The notes: generated by a model from the sequence alone, not told the origin. A stretch of DNA of 64,000 nt from Roseovarius autotrophicus (GCF_018069895.1 NZ_JAGQDH010000003.1:1-64000); one strand, 5' to 3'; shown: positions 37,053-47,605, counted from the stretch's first letter. Translations and numbers: made by a program.

Positions 37053-37616
37053 ATGGCAAGAGAAGACAACCGCCGCGACCGTCGCGACCGCGAGGAAGCT
37101 CCGGAATTCGCCGATCGTCTCGTTGCGATCAACCGCGTCAGCAAGACCGTGAAGGGCGGCAAGCGCTTCGGCTTTGCTGCGCTCGTGGTCGTGGGCGATC
37201 AGAAGGGCCGCGTGGGCTTTGGCAAGGGCAAGGCCAAGGAAGTTCCCGAGGCCATCCGCAAGGCCACCGAAGCGGCCAAGCGCGCCATGATGCGCGTTCC
37301 GCTGCGCGAGGGCCGGACGCTGCATCACGACATCGAGGGCCGCCATGGCGCGGGCCGCGTGGTGATGCGCACCGCGCCGCACGGGACCGGCATCATCGCC
37401 GGGGGCCCGATGCGCGCCGTGTTCGAGATGTTGGGCGTTCAGGACGTGGTCGCGAAATCGACCGGCTCGCAGAACCCCTACAACATGATCCGCGCCACGC
37501 TGGACGGTCTCCGCAAGGAGACCAGCCCGCGCATGGTGGCGCAGCGCCGTGGCAAGAAGGTGGCCGATATCCTGCGCAAGGATGACGCCCCGGTTGCCGA
37601 AGCGGCAGACGCGTAA
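37053..37616 (+). CDS. rpsE: 30S ribosomal protein S5
   Basis: A 187-residue protein for decoding accuracy. Its N-terminus has an unusual [11 protein letters not shown] run before the S5 domain ([24 protein letters not shown]) and the second domain ([24 protein letters not shown]-type [15 protein letters not shown]). AGGAGACGAG precedes the start. Confidence 0.97.
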   Translation: MAREDNRRDRRDREEAPEFADRLVAINRVSKTVKGGKRFGFAALVVVGDQKGRVGFGKGKAKEVPEAIRKATEAAKRAMMRVPLREGRTLHHDIEGRHGAGRVVMRTAPHGTGIIAGGPMRAVFEMLGVQDVVAKSTGSQNPYNMIRATLDGLRKETSPRMVAQRRGKKVADILRKDDAPVAEAADA

Positions 37617-37628
37617 GGAGACCGGAAC

Positions 37629-37817
37629 ATGGCAAAAACCATCGTCGTCAAGCAGATCGGCTCGCCGATCCGCCGCCCGGACATTCAGCGCCGCACGCTG
37701 ATCGGGCTGGGGCTCAACAAGATGCACAAGACCCGCGAGCTTGAGGATACCCCCTCGGTGCGCGGCATGGTCAACAAGATCCCGCATCTCGTTCAGATCA
37801 TCGAAGAAAAAGAGTAA
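37629..37817 (+). CDS. rpmD: 50S ribosomal protein L30
   Basis: A 62-residue protein with the block [23 protein letters not shown] and end [17 protein letters not shown]. It is the last gene of this operon: a strong hairpin follows at 37839, and rplO/secY, which follow rpmD in E. coli, are not here. Confidence 0.96.
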   Translation: MAKTIVVKQIGSPIRRPDIQRRTLIGLGLNKMHKTRELEDTPSVRGMVNKIPHLVQIIEEKE

Positions 37818-37838
37818 GGTTGGGTGAACCATCCTGAA

Positions 37839-37871
37839 AAGGCGCCCCGGCCCCAAAGGCCGGGGCGCCTT
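37839..37871 (+). terminator. terminator of the ribosomal operon
   Basis: A 14-base stem (AAGGCGCCCCGGCC / GGCCGGGGCGCCTT) around a 5-base loop CCAAA, 21 bases after the rpmD stop. The T-run is short, but the stem is very stable and its A/T flanks fit a factor-independent terminator. Confidence 0.75.
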
Positions 37872-38009
37872 ACGTTATACCATTACGCGATTCCTTTGTC
37901 GCGCTGCCCGCGTCGCCCTTGAGCGTGCTACTTTCCCGTTGCGTCCGGGCGCTGGCGTGCCGTCGGCGCGTTCGCGCGGCAAGCCGCGCCCGCTCAGGGA
38001 GGAGCCTCG

Positions 38010-38444
38010 ATGACTCATTATGCTGGTGGATGCAGCCATATCCACACCCATGTCGATCACGAACCGGTCGACAACCACACCTGTCACTGTTCGGTCTGCA
38101 AGGGCGTGACCGGGCAGGACACCACCCATGTCGTGTTCTTCCGCCACGGCGATGTGGTGGTCGATAACGAGGCCGGACTCAAGCGCCAGCCCTTCAACGC
38201 CAAGAACCCCGACGGCCCGCTTGAGCTCTGCACCTGCGGTGAATGTGGCGCACCGATCATGCTCGACGACAAGCAGCGGCGAATCCGTGTCATCGTGCCC
38301 AACCTCATGGGCTATGGCGACCAGATCGCGCCCGCTCCTTATCACGCTTTCTACGACCCCGCGAGCGGCGTGCCGCGCCCGAATGACGGGCGACCCGTCT
38401 ACGAGGGGTTGCGCCCGGATTTCACCTGGCCCGAACCGGTGTGA
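38010..38444 (+). CDS. GFA-family protein (glutathione-dependent formaldehyde-activating type)
   Basis: A 144-residue zinc protein of the GFA family: the metal motifs THCHCSVCKG (25-34, Cys pairs) and ELCTCGECGAPI (73-84). Only a few relatives make S-hydroxymethylglutathione; most, in this subfamily, have unknown roles. GGGAGGAGC precedes ATG 38010. It is convergent with the vWA gene, with a shared 14-base inverted repeat between them. Confidence 0.8.
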   Translation: MTHYAGGCSHIHTHVDHEPVDNHTCHCSVCKGVTGQDTTHVVFFRHGDVVVDNEAGLKRQPFNAKNPDGPLELCTCGECGAPIMLDDKQRRIRVIVPNLMGYGDQIAPAPYHAFYDPASGVPRPNDGRPVYEGLRPDFTWPEPV

Positions 38445-38452
38445 TTGCAAGA

Positions 38453-38486
38453 TGGCTTATGCCGGGTTGTGGCCCGGCATAAGCCA
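38453..38486. terminator. 14-bp perfect inverted repeat between convergent genes
   Basis: TGGCTTATGCCGGG and its exact complement flank the 6-base loop TTGTGG. It begins 8 bases after the GFA stop and covers the last codons of the vWA gene. The symmetric position suggests a two-way terminator, but neither side has a T-run. Confidence 0.5.
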
Positions 38487-39164
38487 CATCTGCCCGATGA
38501 GCGCGCATCCGAGTGTCTCGCGCAGCGCAACGACCAGTTCCCCCACCGTCTCGGTCGCCACGTAAAGCCCGCCGGTGGCATCCGATAGACATTTGGCCAC
38601 CGTCTGCCCGTCAAAAAGGGTGGCCTCGGGGCTGTTCCACGAGAACGGATCATGCACCACGCGAAAGCCGATTACATGCACGGTGAGGCCGGGCCGCTCC
38701 GCCGCTAGCCGGGCGCCAAGCGCGCAGGGTGTGCCGCCGCAGGTTTCGTTGCCATCGGTGACCAGCACCACGATACCTTCCGGCCCCAGCACCTCAATCG
38801 CCGCCGCCACTGAACCCGCCAGCGGTGTCAGCCCGCCGGGCGAGAGCGCATCGATCCCATCGGCCACCGCCGCCCCGGCATCGGCCATGGGCGCAAAGTG
38901 CAGCGTGACGCCCGAACAACCATCCGCACCCTCCGGCCCGTAGGTCAGAAGGCCGATCCGGCGCAGCGGTTCAATCCCGGGCAGGGCGCGGTGCACCGCC
39001 TGGCGCGCCTCGACGATCCGTGTGGGTGCGGTCGGATCATGGCCAAGCTCGCCCATCGAGGCCGAACCGTCAAAGACCAGCATCGCATCGCGCGTGCATC
39101 CCGCCGAGGCGACATCAGAGGGCAGGGCGGCCATCAGGCCAAGGGCAAGGGGCAGCGCGCGCAT
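38457..39164 (-). CDS. secreted vWA-domain protein
   Basis: A 235-residue protein with a signal peptide (1-21) and a von Willebrand A domain filling the rest. The MIDAS motif is DGSASM (32-37), and the second Asp lies in VVLVTDGNETCGG (near 130). Four or more Cys residues suggest disulfides, fitting export to the periplasm. Function unknown; vWA domains bind metal and partners. The start at 39164 is picked for the signal peptide and the GGAGG site upstream. Confidence 0.8.
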   Translation of the reverse strand: MRALPLALGLMAALPSDVASAGCTRDAMLVFDGSASMGELGHDPTAPTRIVEARQAVHRALPGIEPLRRIGLLTYGPEGADGCSGVTLHFAPMADAGAAVADGIDALSPGGLTPLAGSVAAAIEVLGPEGIVVLVTDGNETCGGTPCALGARLAAERPGLTVHVIGFRVVHDPFSWNSPEATLFDGQTVAKCLSDATGGLYVATETVGELVVALRETLGCALIGQMWLMPGHNPA

Positions 39165-39301
39165 CGGGTCTCCTCCGGGTGCCGTTAATGTAAACCCCGC
39201 GCCTGCCCGGTCCAGATCAAACCCGCGTGAGGTGCAGCCCGTCGGGCGGCGACGCGAGAGGCGCGCTTGCCCCCCGCTGCCCCGCGCCATAGACTCTGCC
39301 C

Positions 39302-39934
39302 ATGACCGTGATCGACTATTATTACTCGGCCCATTCCGCCTATGCCTGGCTCGGGGCGCGGCGGCTCTACGAGATCTGCGACGCCCATGGCGTGCGGCTT
39401 GTTCACAAGCCGATCGAGCTGTCTCCGGTGATCGAGGCGGCGGGCGGGCGGCCTTTCGCCGCGCGAACGCAGGCGCATGTGGATTACTTCTTCGGGCGCG
39501 AGATCGAACGCTGGTCCGAACTGCGCGATGTCGAGATTATCCGCCACCGCCCCACCTATCACGACGCGCCGCTCGCGCTAGCCAGCGGCGCGATCATCGC
39601 CGCCGAGGAGGGGGCCGATGCGCTTTCCTATGCCATCCTTCAGGCGCATTGGCGCGATGATGCTGACATCTCTGATCCTGCGGCTTTGGCCCCGCTCATC
39701 GCCGGGTGCGGCCTGGATCCCGACACGATTCTGAGCGCCGCGTGCACCGATGCCATACAGACAATATACTGATCGAATACGGCCGAGGCCATCGCCCTGC
39801 CGGTCTTCGGCTCGCCCACTTATGTCGTGGCGGGCGATCCGTTCTACGGGCAGGACCGGCTGGAAATGTTAGAGCGCGCGCTTGCCGCCCCCTTTGCCCC
39901 GTCGCGCTGGCGCAATCCGCCGGTCGGTGGATAA
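39302..39934 (+). pseudogene. 2-hydroxychromene-2-carboxylate isomerase-like (DsbA/kappa-GST fold), in-frame TGA
   Basis: The first 156 codons give a typical isomerase N-terminus (IDYYYSAHSAYAWLGARRLYEI) and helical domain. A TGA at 39770-39772 then stops the frame, yet the same frame continues with SNTAEAIALPVFGSPTYVVAG and FYGQDRLEMLERAL, the normal end of this family, to a TAA at 39932. A single C-to-T change of a CGA (Arg) codon would explain it. So the gene is a nonsense pseudogene, a sequencing error, or is read through. Relatives isomerise aromatic breakdown products using glutathione. Confidence 0.7.
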
Positions 39935-39950
39935 CCCCGCGCGCAGCCTC

Positions 39951-39979
39951 TTGCATTCTTCAGGTCGAGCGCGTATAGC
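39951..39979 (+). promoter_or_regulatory. promoter of rpmI-rplT
   Basis: TTGCAT (39951-39956), a 17-base spacer, and TATAGC (39974-39979) form a good sigma-70-type promoter, giving a leader of about 70 bases before rpmI. Confidence 0.65.
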
Positions 39980-40056
39980 CCACGCTCATTCCGCCGGTCC
40001 GGCCAGTAGTGGCATGCCGAGGCTGGCGAATCTACCGACCGAAAGAGGAGCCGGAA

Positions 40057-40257
40057 ATGCCCAAGATGAAGACCAAATCGAGTTGCAAGAAGCGGTTCAA
40101 GGTGTCCGCTACCGGAAAGATCATAACCGCTCAGGCCGGTAAGCGGCACGGCATGATCAAGCGGACCAACAAATTCATCCGCAACGCGCGTGGCACCACC
40201 ACGCTCAGCAAGGCTGATGAGCAGATCATCAAGCCGATGATGCCCTACGCGCGCTAA
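40057..40257 (+). CDS. rpmI: 50S ribosomal protein L35
   Basis: A 66-residue, highly basic protein with the family pattern [20 protein letters not shown] and an end KPMMPYAR. The start at 40057 follows GAGGAG (40045-40050). It pairs with rplT as in most bacteria; infC is not upstream here. Confidence 0.96.
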   Translation: MPKMKTKSSCKKRFKVSATGKIITAQAGKRHGMIKRTNKFIRNARGTTTLSKADEQIIKPMMPYAR

Positions 40258-40271
40258 GGAGGATTTGAAAC

Positions 40272-40637
40272 ATGTCACGCGTCAAAGGTGGGACCGTTAC
40301 CCACGCCCGTCACAAGAAAGTCCTCAAGGCGGCAAAAGGCTATTACGGCCGTCGCAAGAACACCTTCAAGGTGGCCGCCCAGGCGGTGGACAAGGCCAAT
40401 CAATACGCTACGCGCGACCGCAAGGTGCGCAAGCGGAATTTCCGCGCGCTCTGGATCCAGCGGATCAACGCCGCCGTGCGTGCCCATGACGAGGGGCTGA
40501 CCTATTCGCGCTTCATCAACGGCCTGGCTCTTGCCGGGGTCGAGGTGGACCGCAAGGTTCTGGCCGATCTAGCGGTGCACGAACCGGCGGCATTCGGCGC
40601 TATCGTCGATCAGGCCAAGCAGGCGCTCGCTGCCTGA
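40272..40637 (+). CDS. rplT: 50S ribosomal protein L20
   Basis: A 121-residue protein that binds 23S rRNA early in assembly. The block [22 protein letters not shown] and later [35 protein letters not shown] are typical. AAGGAGG (40256-40262) precedes the start; the pheS/pheT genes that often follow are not seen, as a terminator comes next. Confidence 0.97.
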   Translation: MSRVKGGTVTHARHKKVLKAAKGYYGRRKNTFKVAAQAVDKANQYATRDRKVRKRNFRALWIQRINAAVRAHDEGLTYSRFINGLALAGVEVDRKVLADLAVHEPAAFGAIVDQAKQALAA

Positions 40638-40665
40638 ACAAAGACACGAACGAGGGACTTGAGAC

Positions 40666-40699
40666 CGCCGCCCGGCGTCAGAGCCGGGCGGCGATTTTC
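40666..40699 (+). terminator. terminator after rplT
   Basis: An 11-base stem (CGCCGCCCGGC / GCCGGGCGGCG) with loop GTCAGA, followed by ATTTTCGTTT. It lies 28 bases after rplT and just before the end of the convergent thiC gene. Confidence 0.8.
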
Positions 40700-40702
40700 G
40701 TT

Positions 40703-42541
<1,839 letters not shown>

Positions 42542-42633
42542 TCAAAGAGACCAGATGAGCCGTGGCCGGGAAGGTAGGGGGGCACAGGGCCGCGTCCCGT
42601 TTTCGGACGAAGGCGCACAATGCGCGCACCCGT

Positions 42634-42746
42634 CGTCAGCTTCCTACGCCAGTATCAACTGGATCAGGTTCAAAGGGTCGCGTCACCGGCGTTGCCGCCT
42701 GTCAGCCTCTCAGTCCCCAAGGCGGGACTCCCCTGCAAGGCTGACG
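42634..42746 (-). ncRNA. TPP riboswitch (THI element) upstream of thiC
   Basis: On the minus strand the consensus parts follow in order: CGTCAGCC (closing stem), GCAGGGGAGTC, GGGACTGAGAGGCTG, then ACCCTTTGAACCTGATCCAG, TTGATACTGGCGTAGGAAG and GCTGACG closing the stem. This binds thiamine pyrophosphate and lowers thiC expression. A 116-base stretch lies between it and the TTG start. Together with it, this accounts for most of the 360-base gene-free stretch 42518-42878. Confidence 0.95.
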
Positions 42747-42878
42747 TTAGATCACCGCTCTCCCCGGTTCAAGGGAAAGCGGCGGTGGCTCGTCGGTCTG
42801 TCTCTTGTCGAGAAGCACCATTGATTGATAGACCGCAAGAGGCCGGGGCGGCTCAGGTCCCTGGAAAGAAGGTAGAGC

Positions 42879-43736
42879 ATGACGGACAAGGCGCGCGCAC
42901 GGGTTCTTCTGACCGGCGCCTCGGGGCGGGTCGGGCGGATGGTGCTGCGGCACTGGCCGGGTGGGCGCGCTGCGGTGGTGGCGCAGCATCGCGCGGCGGC
43001 ACCCGAGGGGGCACTGCTCTGGGATCCGCTGAAGGGGCCGCGCGCGCTTCTCGATCATCAGGCGCAGAGCGGCGCATCGTTCCGGGCGCTGGTGATGCTG
43101 GCGGGGGTGGTGCCGGGCGAGGGCCGGGATCTGGCGCAGAACCGGATGCTTGCCGAGGCGATGCTTGAGGCGGCTGACCGCGCGGGCATCACGCGGGTGC
43201 TGCTCGCCTCGTCCTCGGCGGTTTACGGGCCGGGCGAGCACCTTGCCGAGGAAGCCCCCTGTGCGCCCGCCAATGCCTATGGCGCGGCCAAGCTCGATAT
43301 GGAAGCGGCGGGCAGGGCGTGGCGTGATCGGGGGCTTGAGGTCTGCGCATTACGGATCGGGAATGTGGCAGGGGCGGATGCACTGCTTCTGAACGTGGGG
43401 CGGGGCGAGGGGGCGATCACGCTTGATGTCTTTGCCGATGGCGAGGGGCCGCTGCGCTCTTATATAGGGCCGCGCACCATGGCCGAGGCGATTGACACGC
43501 TGTGCGGGCATGACGGCCTGCTGCCGCCCGTTCTCAATCTTGCTGCGCCGCAGCCTGTGAGCATGGCGTCTCTGGCGTTGGCGGCGGGGGCCGCGATCCA
43601 GCCCCGTCCCGCGCCAGAGGCGGCGCATCAGCGCATCACGCTTGATTGCACGCGGCTGGCCAGGCTTCACGGGTTTGCGCCCGAGGATGGCGATCCCGCC
43701 GAGATGGTCCGGCAATGGCTTGAAGTGGCGACTTGA
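42879..43736 (+). CDS. NAD-dependent epimerase/dehydratase family protein
   Basis: A 285-residue extended SDR: TGASGRVG at 12-19, Ser in LASSSAVYGPG (109-119), and the catalytic YGAAK at 134-138. The C-terminal part binds a sugar or similar substrate that I cannot name. GAAGG lies at 42868-42872, seven bases before ATG 42879. It stands alone, between the thiC riboswitch and the convergent TIGR02186 gene. Confidence 0.8.
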   Translation: MTDKARARVLLTGASGRVGRMVLRHWPGGRAAVVAQHRAAAPEGALLWDPLKGPRALLDHQAQSGASFRALVMLAGVVPGEGRDLAQNRMLAEAMLEAADRAGITRVLLASSSAVYGPGEHLAEEAPCAPANAYGAAKLDMEAAGRAWRDRGLEVCALRIGNVAGADALLLNVGRGEGAITLDVFADGEGPLRSYIGPRTMAEAIDTLCGHDGLLPPVLNLAAPQPVSMASLALAAGAAIQPRPAPEAAHQRITLDCTRLARLHGFAPEDGDPAEMVRQWLEVAT

Positions 43737-43746
43737 ACCGTCGCGA

Positions 43747-44502
43747 TCAGCCGCGTCGCAGCACCTGAAATGCCGCCGATGCCCCCCAGCCCGCCGCGAT
43801 GGCAATGGCCAGCGACATCAGGCCATAAAGCAGCGGCTTTTCACGCGAGAGGGTGAATAGCCAGCGTTCCAGCCCTACCTTGTGCACGTCGATCACTGTC
43901 TCCAACCGCGATACAACACGCCCCTCGCGCGTCAGGAAGATGCGGGCGGGATAGGTGCCTTCGGTCAGGTTCGCAGGCAGGCTGATCGCGGTGCGAAACA
44001 GCGTCTGTTCGTCAAACGAGACAGTGTTTTCCCGAAGTTGATAGGCGTCCTGTTCGCGGCGGATGCGGATCAGCGCCTCGGTAAAGCGCTCGGCATCCTC
44101 GGCCATGCTTGCCGCGCCAACCGAGCGGATCGCACGCGGGATCGAGACGCGGTGGCGCAGATCCTCGGTGGCGCTCAGGACCATGTCGAGCGGCCCGGTG
44201 GTGGCGACGGCATAGAATGTGGGCGCCGCGTCGAGTCGCACGGTATCGGTGTTGACCCAGATACCGAAGCGGCGGTCCTTGCGCCGGACGGTCACGGGCA
44301 GTGACGGGCCGGCGACGGTGATCACCACATCAAGCGGAATATCGGGAATGGGTGCCTCGCGCTTGACGGCGCCGAATATCAGGATCTCCGAGCCTTCGAA
44401 CGTGGCGGTGATTGCCACCTTGTCCCTCGACAGCCCCAGCACGACCTCCTCGGCCTTCAAAGGCAGGGCCAGAAGGCTCAGGAGAATGGCCAGACGCAGC
44501 AT
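43747..44502 (-). CDS. TIGR02186-family membrane protein
   Basis: A 251-residue protein with a signal peptide (1-17), a periplasmic strand-rich domain (VVLGLSRDKVAITATFEGSEILIFGAVKRE typical at the start, quoted in part), and one C-terminal membrane helix (about 224-245). The family is known mainly from alphaproteobacteria and almost always next to a TauE/SafE-type carrier, as here: its ATG overlaps the upstream stop (TGATG, 44500-44504). The role is unknown, perhaps helping sulfonate or sulfite export. Confidence 0.78.
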   Translation of the reverse strand: MLRLAILLSLLALPLKAEEVVLGLSRDKVAITATFEGSEILIFGAVKREAPIPDIPLDVVITVAGPSLPVTVRRKDRRFGIWVNTDTVRLDAAPTFYAVATTGPLDMVLSATEDLRHRVSIPRAIRSVGAASMAEDAERFTEALIRIRREQDAYQLRENTVSFDEQTLFRTAISLPANLTEGTYPARIFLTREGRVVSRLETVIDVHKVGLERWLFTLSREKPLLYGLMSLAIAIAAGWGASAAFQVLRRG

Positions 44503-45419
44503 CAGTGTCCCCCCGCGCCGGAGGCGATGGAATACAGCTCCGAGGGTGTCAGCAGCAGATCGAGCGCCAGCTTCGAGCAGACCGCCAGCACCATGATGGC
44601 CAGAAGAATGCGCAGTTGTTCGGCCTTCATCCGCGTTCCGATCATCGCCCCGATCTGCGCCCCGATCACCCCGCCGACAAGCAGAAGCACCGCCAGCGCC
44701 ACATCAACGGTGTAGTTGGTGGTGGCGTGCAGAAGCGTGGTGAAGGCGGTCACGAAGATGATCTGGAAAAGCGAGGTCCCCACGACCACCTTGGTCGGCA
44801 TGCCCAGAAGGTAGATCATCGCCGGCACCATGATGAAGCCACCGCCGACCCCCATGATCGCGGCGAGGATGCCGACGCTCACCCCCACCAGAACCGGCGG
44901 AATGACCGAGATGTAAAGCCCCGAGGTGCGAAACCGCATCTTGAAGGGCAGCCCGTGCACCCAGCCGTGCTTCTTGCGAGCGGGCGGCGCGCCCCGCCGG
45001 GTGCGGCGAATCGCACGCAGGCTTTCGACGAACATCATCCCGCCGATCACGCCGAGAAAGACGACATAGCAGAGCTTCACCAGAAGATCGACTTGTCCCA
45101 GCGATTTCAGATAGTTGAAGATCACCACGCCGATCGCCGCCCCGATCAGGCCGCCGACGAGCAGCACCGTTCCCATCCTGAGATCCACGGTCTTTCGCCT
45201 GAGATGGGCGAGAACCCCGGAAAAGGACGAGGCAACGATCTGATTGGCCTCGGTCGCCACGGCGACGGCGGGTGGAATGCCGATGAAGAACAGCAAGGGC
45301 GTCATCAGGAACCCGCCACCCACGCCGAACATGCCCGACAGGATACCCACGATCCCGCCCAGCCCCAGAAGCAGGAAGGCGTTGACCGAAACCTCGGCTA
45401 TGGGGAGGTAGATCTGCAT
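44502..45419 (-). CDS. TSUP-family carrier (TauE/SafE-like sulfite/organosulfonate exporter)
   Basis: A 305-residue carrier with about eight membrane segments and two internal repeats, each opening with a Gly-rich turn: GMFGVGGGFLMTPLLFFIG (about 33-50) and AAIMGVGGGFIMVPAMIYLLG. Members export sulfite, sulfoacetate or other small anions. Start 45419 is chosen; the frame extends 24 codons upstream without a site. It is coupled to the TIGR02186 gene. Confidence 0.85.
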   Translation of the reverse strand: MQIYLPIAEVSVNAFLLLGLGGIVGILSGMFGVGGGFLMTPLLFFIGIPPAVAVATEANQIVASSFSGVLAHLRRKTVDLRMGTVLLVGGLIGAAIGVVIFNYLKSLGQVDLLVKLCYVVFLGVIGGMMFVESLRAIRRTRRGAPPARKKHGWVHGLPFKMRFRTSGLYISVIPPVLVGVSVGILAAIMGVGGGFIMVPAMIYLLGMPTKVVVGTSLFQIIFVTAFTTLLHATTNYTVDVALAVLLLVGGVIGAQIGAMIGTRMKAEQLRILLAIMVLAVCSKLALDLLLTPSELYSIASGAGGH

Positions 45420-45554
45420 GGGTATCCATAGCCTTATCTGCATTGGCCATGCAAGCGGGCGCGGCAAGCGCGCCGCCTGGCGGTCGATCAATTCTTGTTA
45501 TCAGGATTCAGATTTCGTGATTGGTGAACGAATGGGCGCGCGCGGTATCGAAGA

Positions 45555-45956
45555 TCACAGGCTCTTGCGCATCACCACCGCCGCGCGCCCACCCGGATAA
45601 TAGCCCGCCCGGCGGGCGATTTCCGTGAACCCGGCACCTTTATAGAGCGCCAGCGCTGCCGTGTTGTCCTCGGCCACTTCCAGAAACGCCGTGACCGCGC
45701 CGCGCGCGCGGGCCTCTGCGGCAAAGGCTGATAGGCAGGCGCGGGCGCGGCCCTGACGGCGGCAGTCGGGATCGGTGGCGAGAGTGAGAAGTTCCGCCTC
45801 ATCGGCGATCACGCGCCCAAGGGCAAAGCCGTGCGCGTCGCCGGTGACGAAATTGAGAGGCGAGGCGAGAAGCGCCGTGAACTCGTCTGCCGACCACGCG
45901 CGCCCCTCTTCGGCAAAGGCGCGGGCATGGGCCGTGGCGAATGCCTCAGGCGTCAT
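45555..45956 (-). CDS. rimI: ribosomal-protein-alanine acetyltransferase (RimI-type)
   Basis: A 133-residue GNAT acetyltransferase. The acetyl-CoA loop is at CRRQGRARACLSAFAAEA (66-83), with the C-terminal pattern NTAALALYKGAGFTEIARRAGYY typical of RimI. Members acetylate the N-terminus of S18 and others. It overlaps the tsaB end by 11 bases; tsaB-rimI is a common pair. Confidence 0.85.
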   Translation of the reverse strand: MTPEAFATAHARAFAEEGRAWSADEFTALLASPLNFVTGDAHGFALGRVIADEAELLTLATDPDCRRQGRARACLSAFAAEARARGAVTAFLEVAEDNTAALALYKGAGFTEIARRAGYYPGGRAAVVMRKSL

Positions 45957-46512
45957 CGAGGATCACCGGCGGCGCGTCGCGGGCGGGCGCGGCATCGGCG
46001 GGGCGCAGATAGAGTGGTGCGGGCGGCGGGCCGCCCTCGGGCGCGACTTGTGCAAGCTTCGCGATGAGTTGTGCAAGACACGCCGGGGTGGGCGGTCCGA
46101 GCGGATCGGCCACGCTTTCGGCGGGGACAAGCGCCGGGGTGGCAACATGGACCATGCCGCGCGGGGCAGGGACAGCAGGTGTTCCGGTGCCGCCAGAAGC
46201 GCGGATTGCGTCGAAGGTGCTTACCCCGATGGCGGGAATCTCGAGTGAGAGGGCGAGGCCGCGCGCGGCGGCCACGGCAATGCGGATACCGGTAAAGTTG
46301 CCGGGGCCGATGCCTACGCCGATCCGGGCAAGGTCACGCCATGTGGCACCACCCTCGGCCAGCACCGCCCCCAGCAGCGGCATCAGGCGTTCCGCCTGCC
46401 CGCGCCCCATCTCTTCGGCACGCCATGCCAGCACCCGGTCGCCCGCAAGCAAAGCGGCCGCGCAATGCGCGGCCGATGTGTCAAAGCCCAGAACGAGATC
46501 GTCAGAGGCCAA
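45946..46512 (-). CDS. tsaB: tRNA t6A biosynthesis protein TsaB
   Basis: A 188-residue protein of the ASKHA fold. LVLGFDTSAAHCAAALL at the start and IGVGIGPGNFTGIRIAVAAARGLALSLEIP (about 62-91, the family signature) are clear. It forms the TsaBDE complex with TsaD for t6A37 in tRNA. Shorter than E. coli TsaB but normal for alphaproteobacteria. It overlaps nfuA by 11 bases. Confidence 0.9.
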   Translation of the reverse strand: MASDDLVLGFDTSAAHCAAALLAGDRVLAWRAEEMGRGQAERLMPLLGAVLAEGGATWRDLARIGVGIGPGNFTGIRIAVAAARGLALSLEIPAIGVSTFDAIRASGGTGTPAVPAPRGMVHVATPALVPAESVADPLGPPTPACLAQLIAKLAQVAPEGGPPPAPLYLRPADAAPARDAPPVILDDA

Positions 46513-47062
46513 CCGGGCGCACCTCGGTTACTTCGGGGATGTAATGCCGCAAGAGGTTCTCGATCCCCATCTTCAGGGTGATGGTGGACGAGGGGCAGCC
46601 TGCGCAAGCACCCTGCATGTGCAGGTAGACAACGCCGCGCTCGAACCCGTGAAAGGTGATGTCGCCGCCGTCCTGCGCCACGGCTGGACGCACGCGAGTA
46701 TCAAGCAATTCCTTGATCTGATTGACAATATCTGAATCCTCGCCGCTGTGGGCGGCATGGCCAGAGGCCCCGCCTTCGCCGGTCATCACCGCCTGGCCGG
46801 ACTGGTAATGCTCCATGATCGCGCCGAGGATGGCGGGCTTTACATGGTCCCATTCGGTGCCATCGCCCTTGGTCACGGTAACGAAATCGTTGCCGAGGAA
46901 CACGCCCGTGACGCCCGGCACCTTGAAGATGCGCGCAGCAAGCGGCGAGGCATCGGCCCCATCGGCGCTCGGGAAATCGGCGGTGCCCGTGCCAAGGACC
47001 GCCTGACCGGGCAGGAACTTGAGCGTGGCCGGGTTGGGGGTGGATTCGGTCTGGATGAACAT
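46502..47062 (-). CDS. NifU-family iron-sulfur cluster carrier (NfuA-like)
   Basis: A 186-residue protein: an N-terminal Nfu_N domain (MFIQTESTPNPATLKFLPG, 1-85) and a C-terminal NifU domain with C153-A-G-C156 (GACAGCPSSTITLKMGIE), which holds a 4Fe-4S cluster for transfer. The order nfu-tsaB-rimI with overlaps suggests one operon. Confidence 0.92.
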   Translation of the reverse strand: MFIQTESTPNPATLKFLPGQAVLGTGTADFPSADGADASPLAARIFKVPGVTGVFLGNDFVTVTKGDGTEWDHVKPAILGAIMEHYQSGQAVMTGEGGASGHAAHSGEDSDIVNQIKELLDTRVRPAVAQDGGDITFHGFERGVVYLHMQGACAGCPSSTITLKMGIENLLRHYIPEVTEVRPVGL

Positions 47063-47149
47063 GGCAACGCCCCTTTCTGTTCGCCTTGTCAGATATGCGC
47101 GCCGCGGGGCTGCGAGTCAAGGTTTGGAACAATTCTAAACTGCGCCCAT

Positions 47150-47605
47150 TCAGGTGATCGCCTCGAGCCTCTCCTTGCTCAGGTCGCCGGGTACGATGGT
47201 GATTGGAATGGGCAGGGTGCCCGCGTTGCGCGTGAGTTGGGTCACGAGCGGTCCCGGCCCCTTCTTGCTCGACGCCGCGCCAAGGACGAGCACTCCGATT
47301 TCGGGGTCCTGCTGCACATGGTCGATGATCTCGGTCACGGCCTCGCCCTCGCGGATGACAAGTTCGGGGTCGATGCCCTGCTTGTCGCGCATCCATTTGG
47401 CGAAAACCTCGAAATGCGCCTCGACGCGCTCGCGCGCTTCCTCGCGCATGAGATCGCCCACGCCGATCCAGTGGTTGAACTCCTCGGGCGCGATCACTGA
47501 CAGGATTGCCACCCCGCCCCCGGTATGGGCGGCGCGCATGGCGGCAAAGCGCATGGCGTTGAGACATTCGCGGCTGTCATCGAGCACCACGAGAAACTTG
47601 CGCAT
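47150..47605 (-). CDS. universal stress protein family
   Basis: A 151-residue UspA-type protein: KFLVVLDDSRECLNAMRFAA at the start and EIGVLVLGAASSKKGPGPLVTQ (near 109-130) near the ATP-binding loop, though the Gly pattern (G-2x-G-9x-G[S/T]) is only partly kept. Start 47605 fits the family; the frame is open upstream without reason. It is 88 bases downstream of nfuA on the same strand direction but has a different role. Confidence 0.8.
   Translation of the reverse strand: MRKFLVVLDDSRECLNAMRFAAMRAAHTGGGVAILSVIAPEEFNHWIGVGDLMREEARERVEAHFEVFAKWMRDKQGIDPELVIREGEAVTEIIDHVQQDPEIGVLVLGAASSKKGPGPLVTQLTRNAGTLPIPITIVPGDLSKERLEAIT

Noticed and set aside
42744..42772. TTGAAC-N17-TAACGT promoter for thiC on the minus strand
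   Set aside because: Its transcript start would fall inside the first riboswitch stem, which would spoil the fold, so the match is probably chance.
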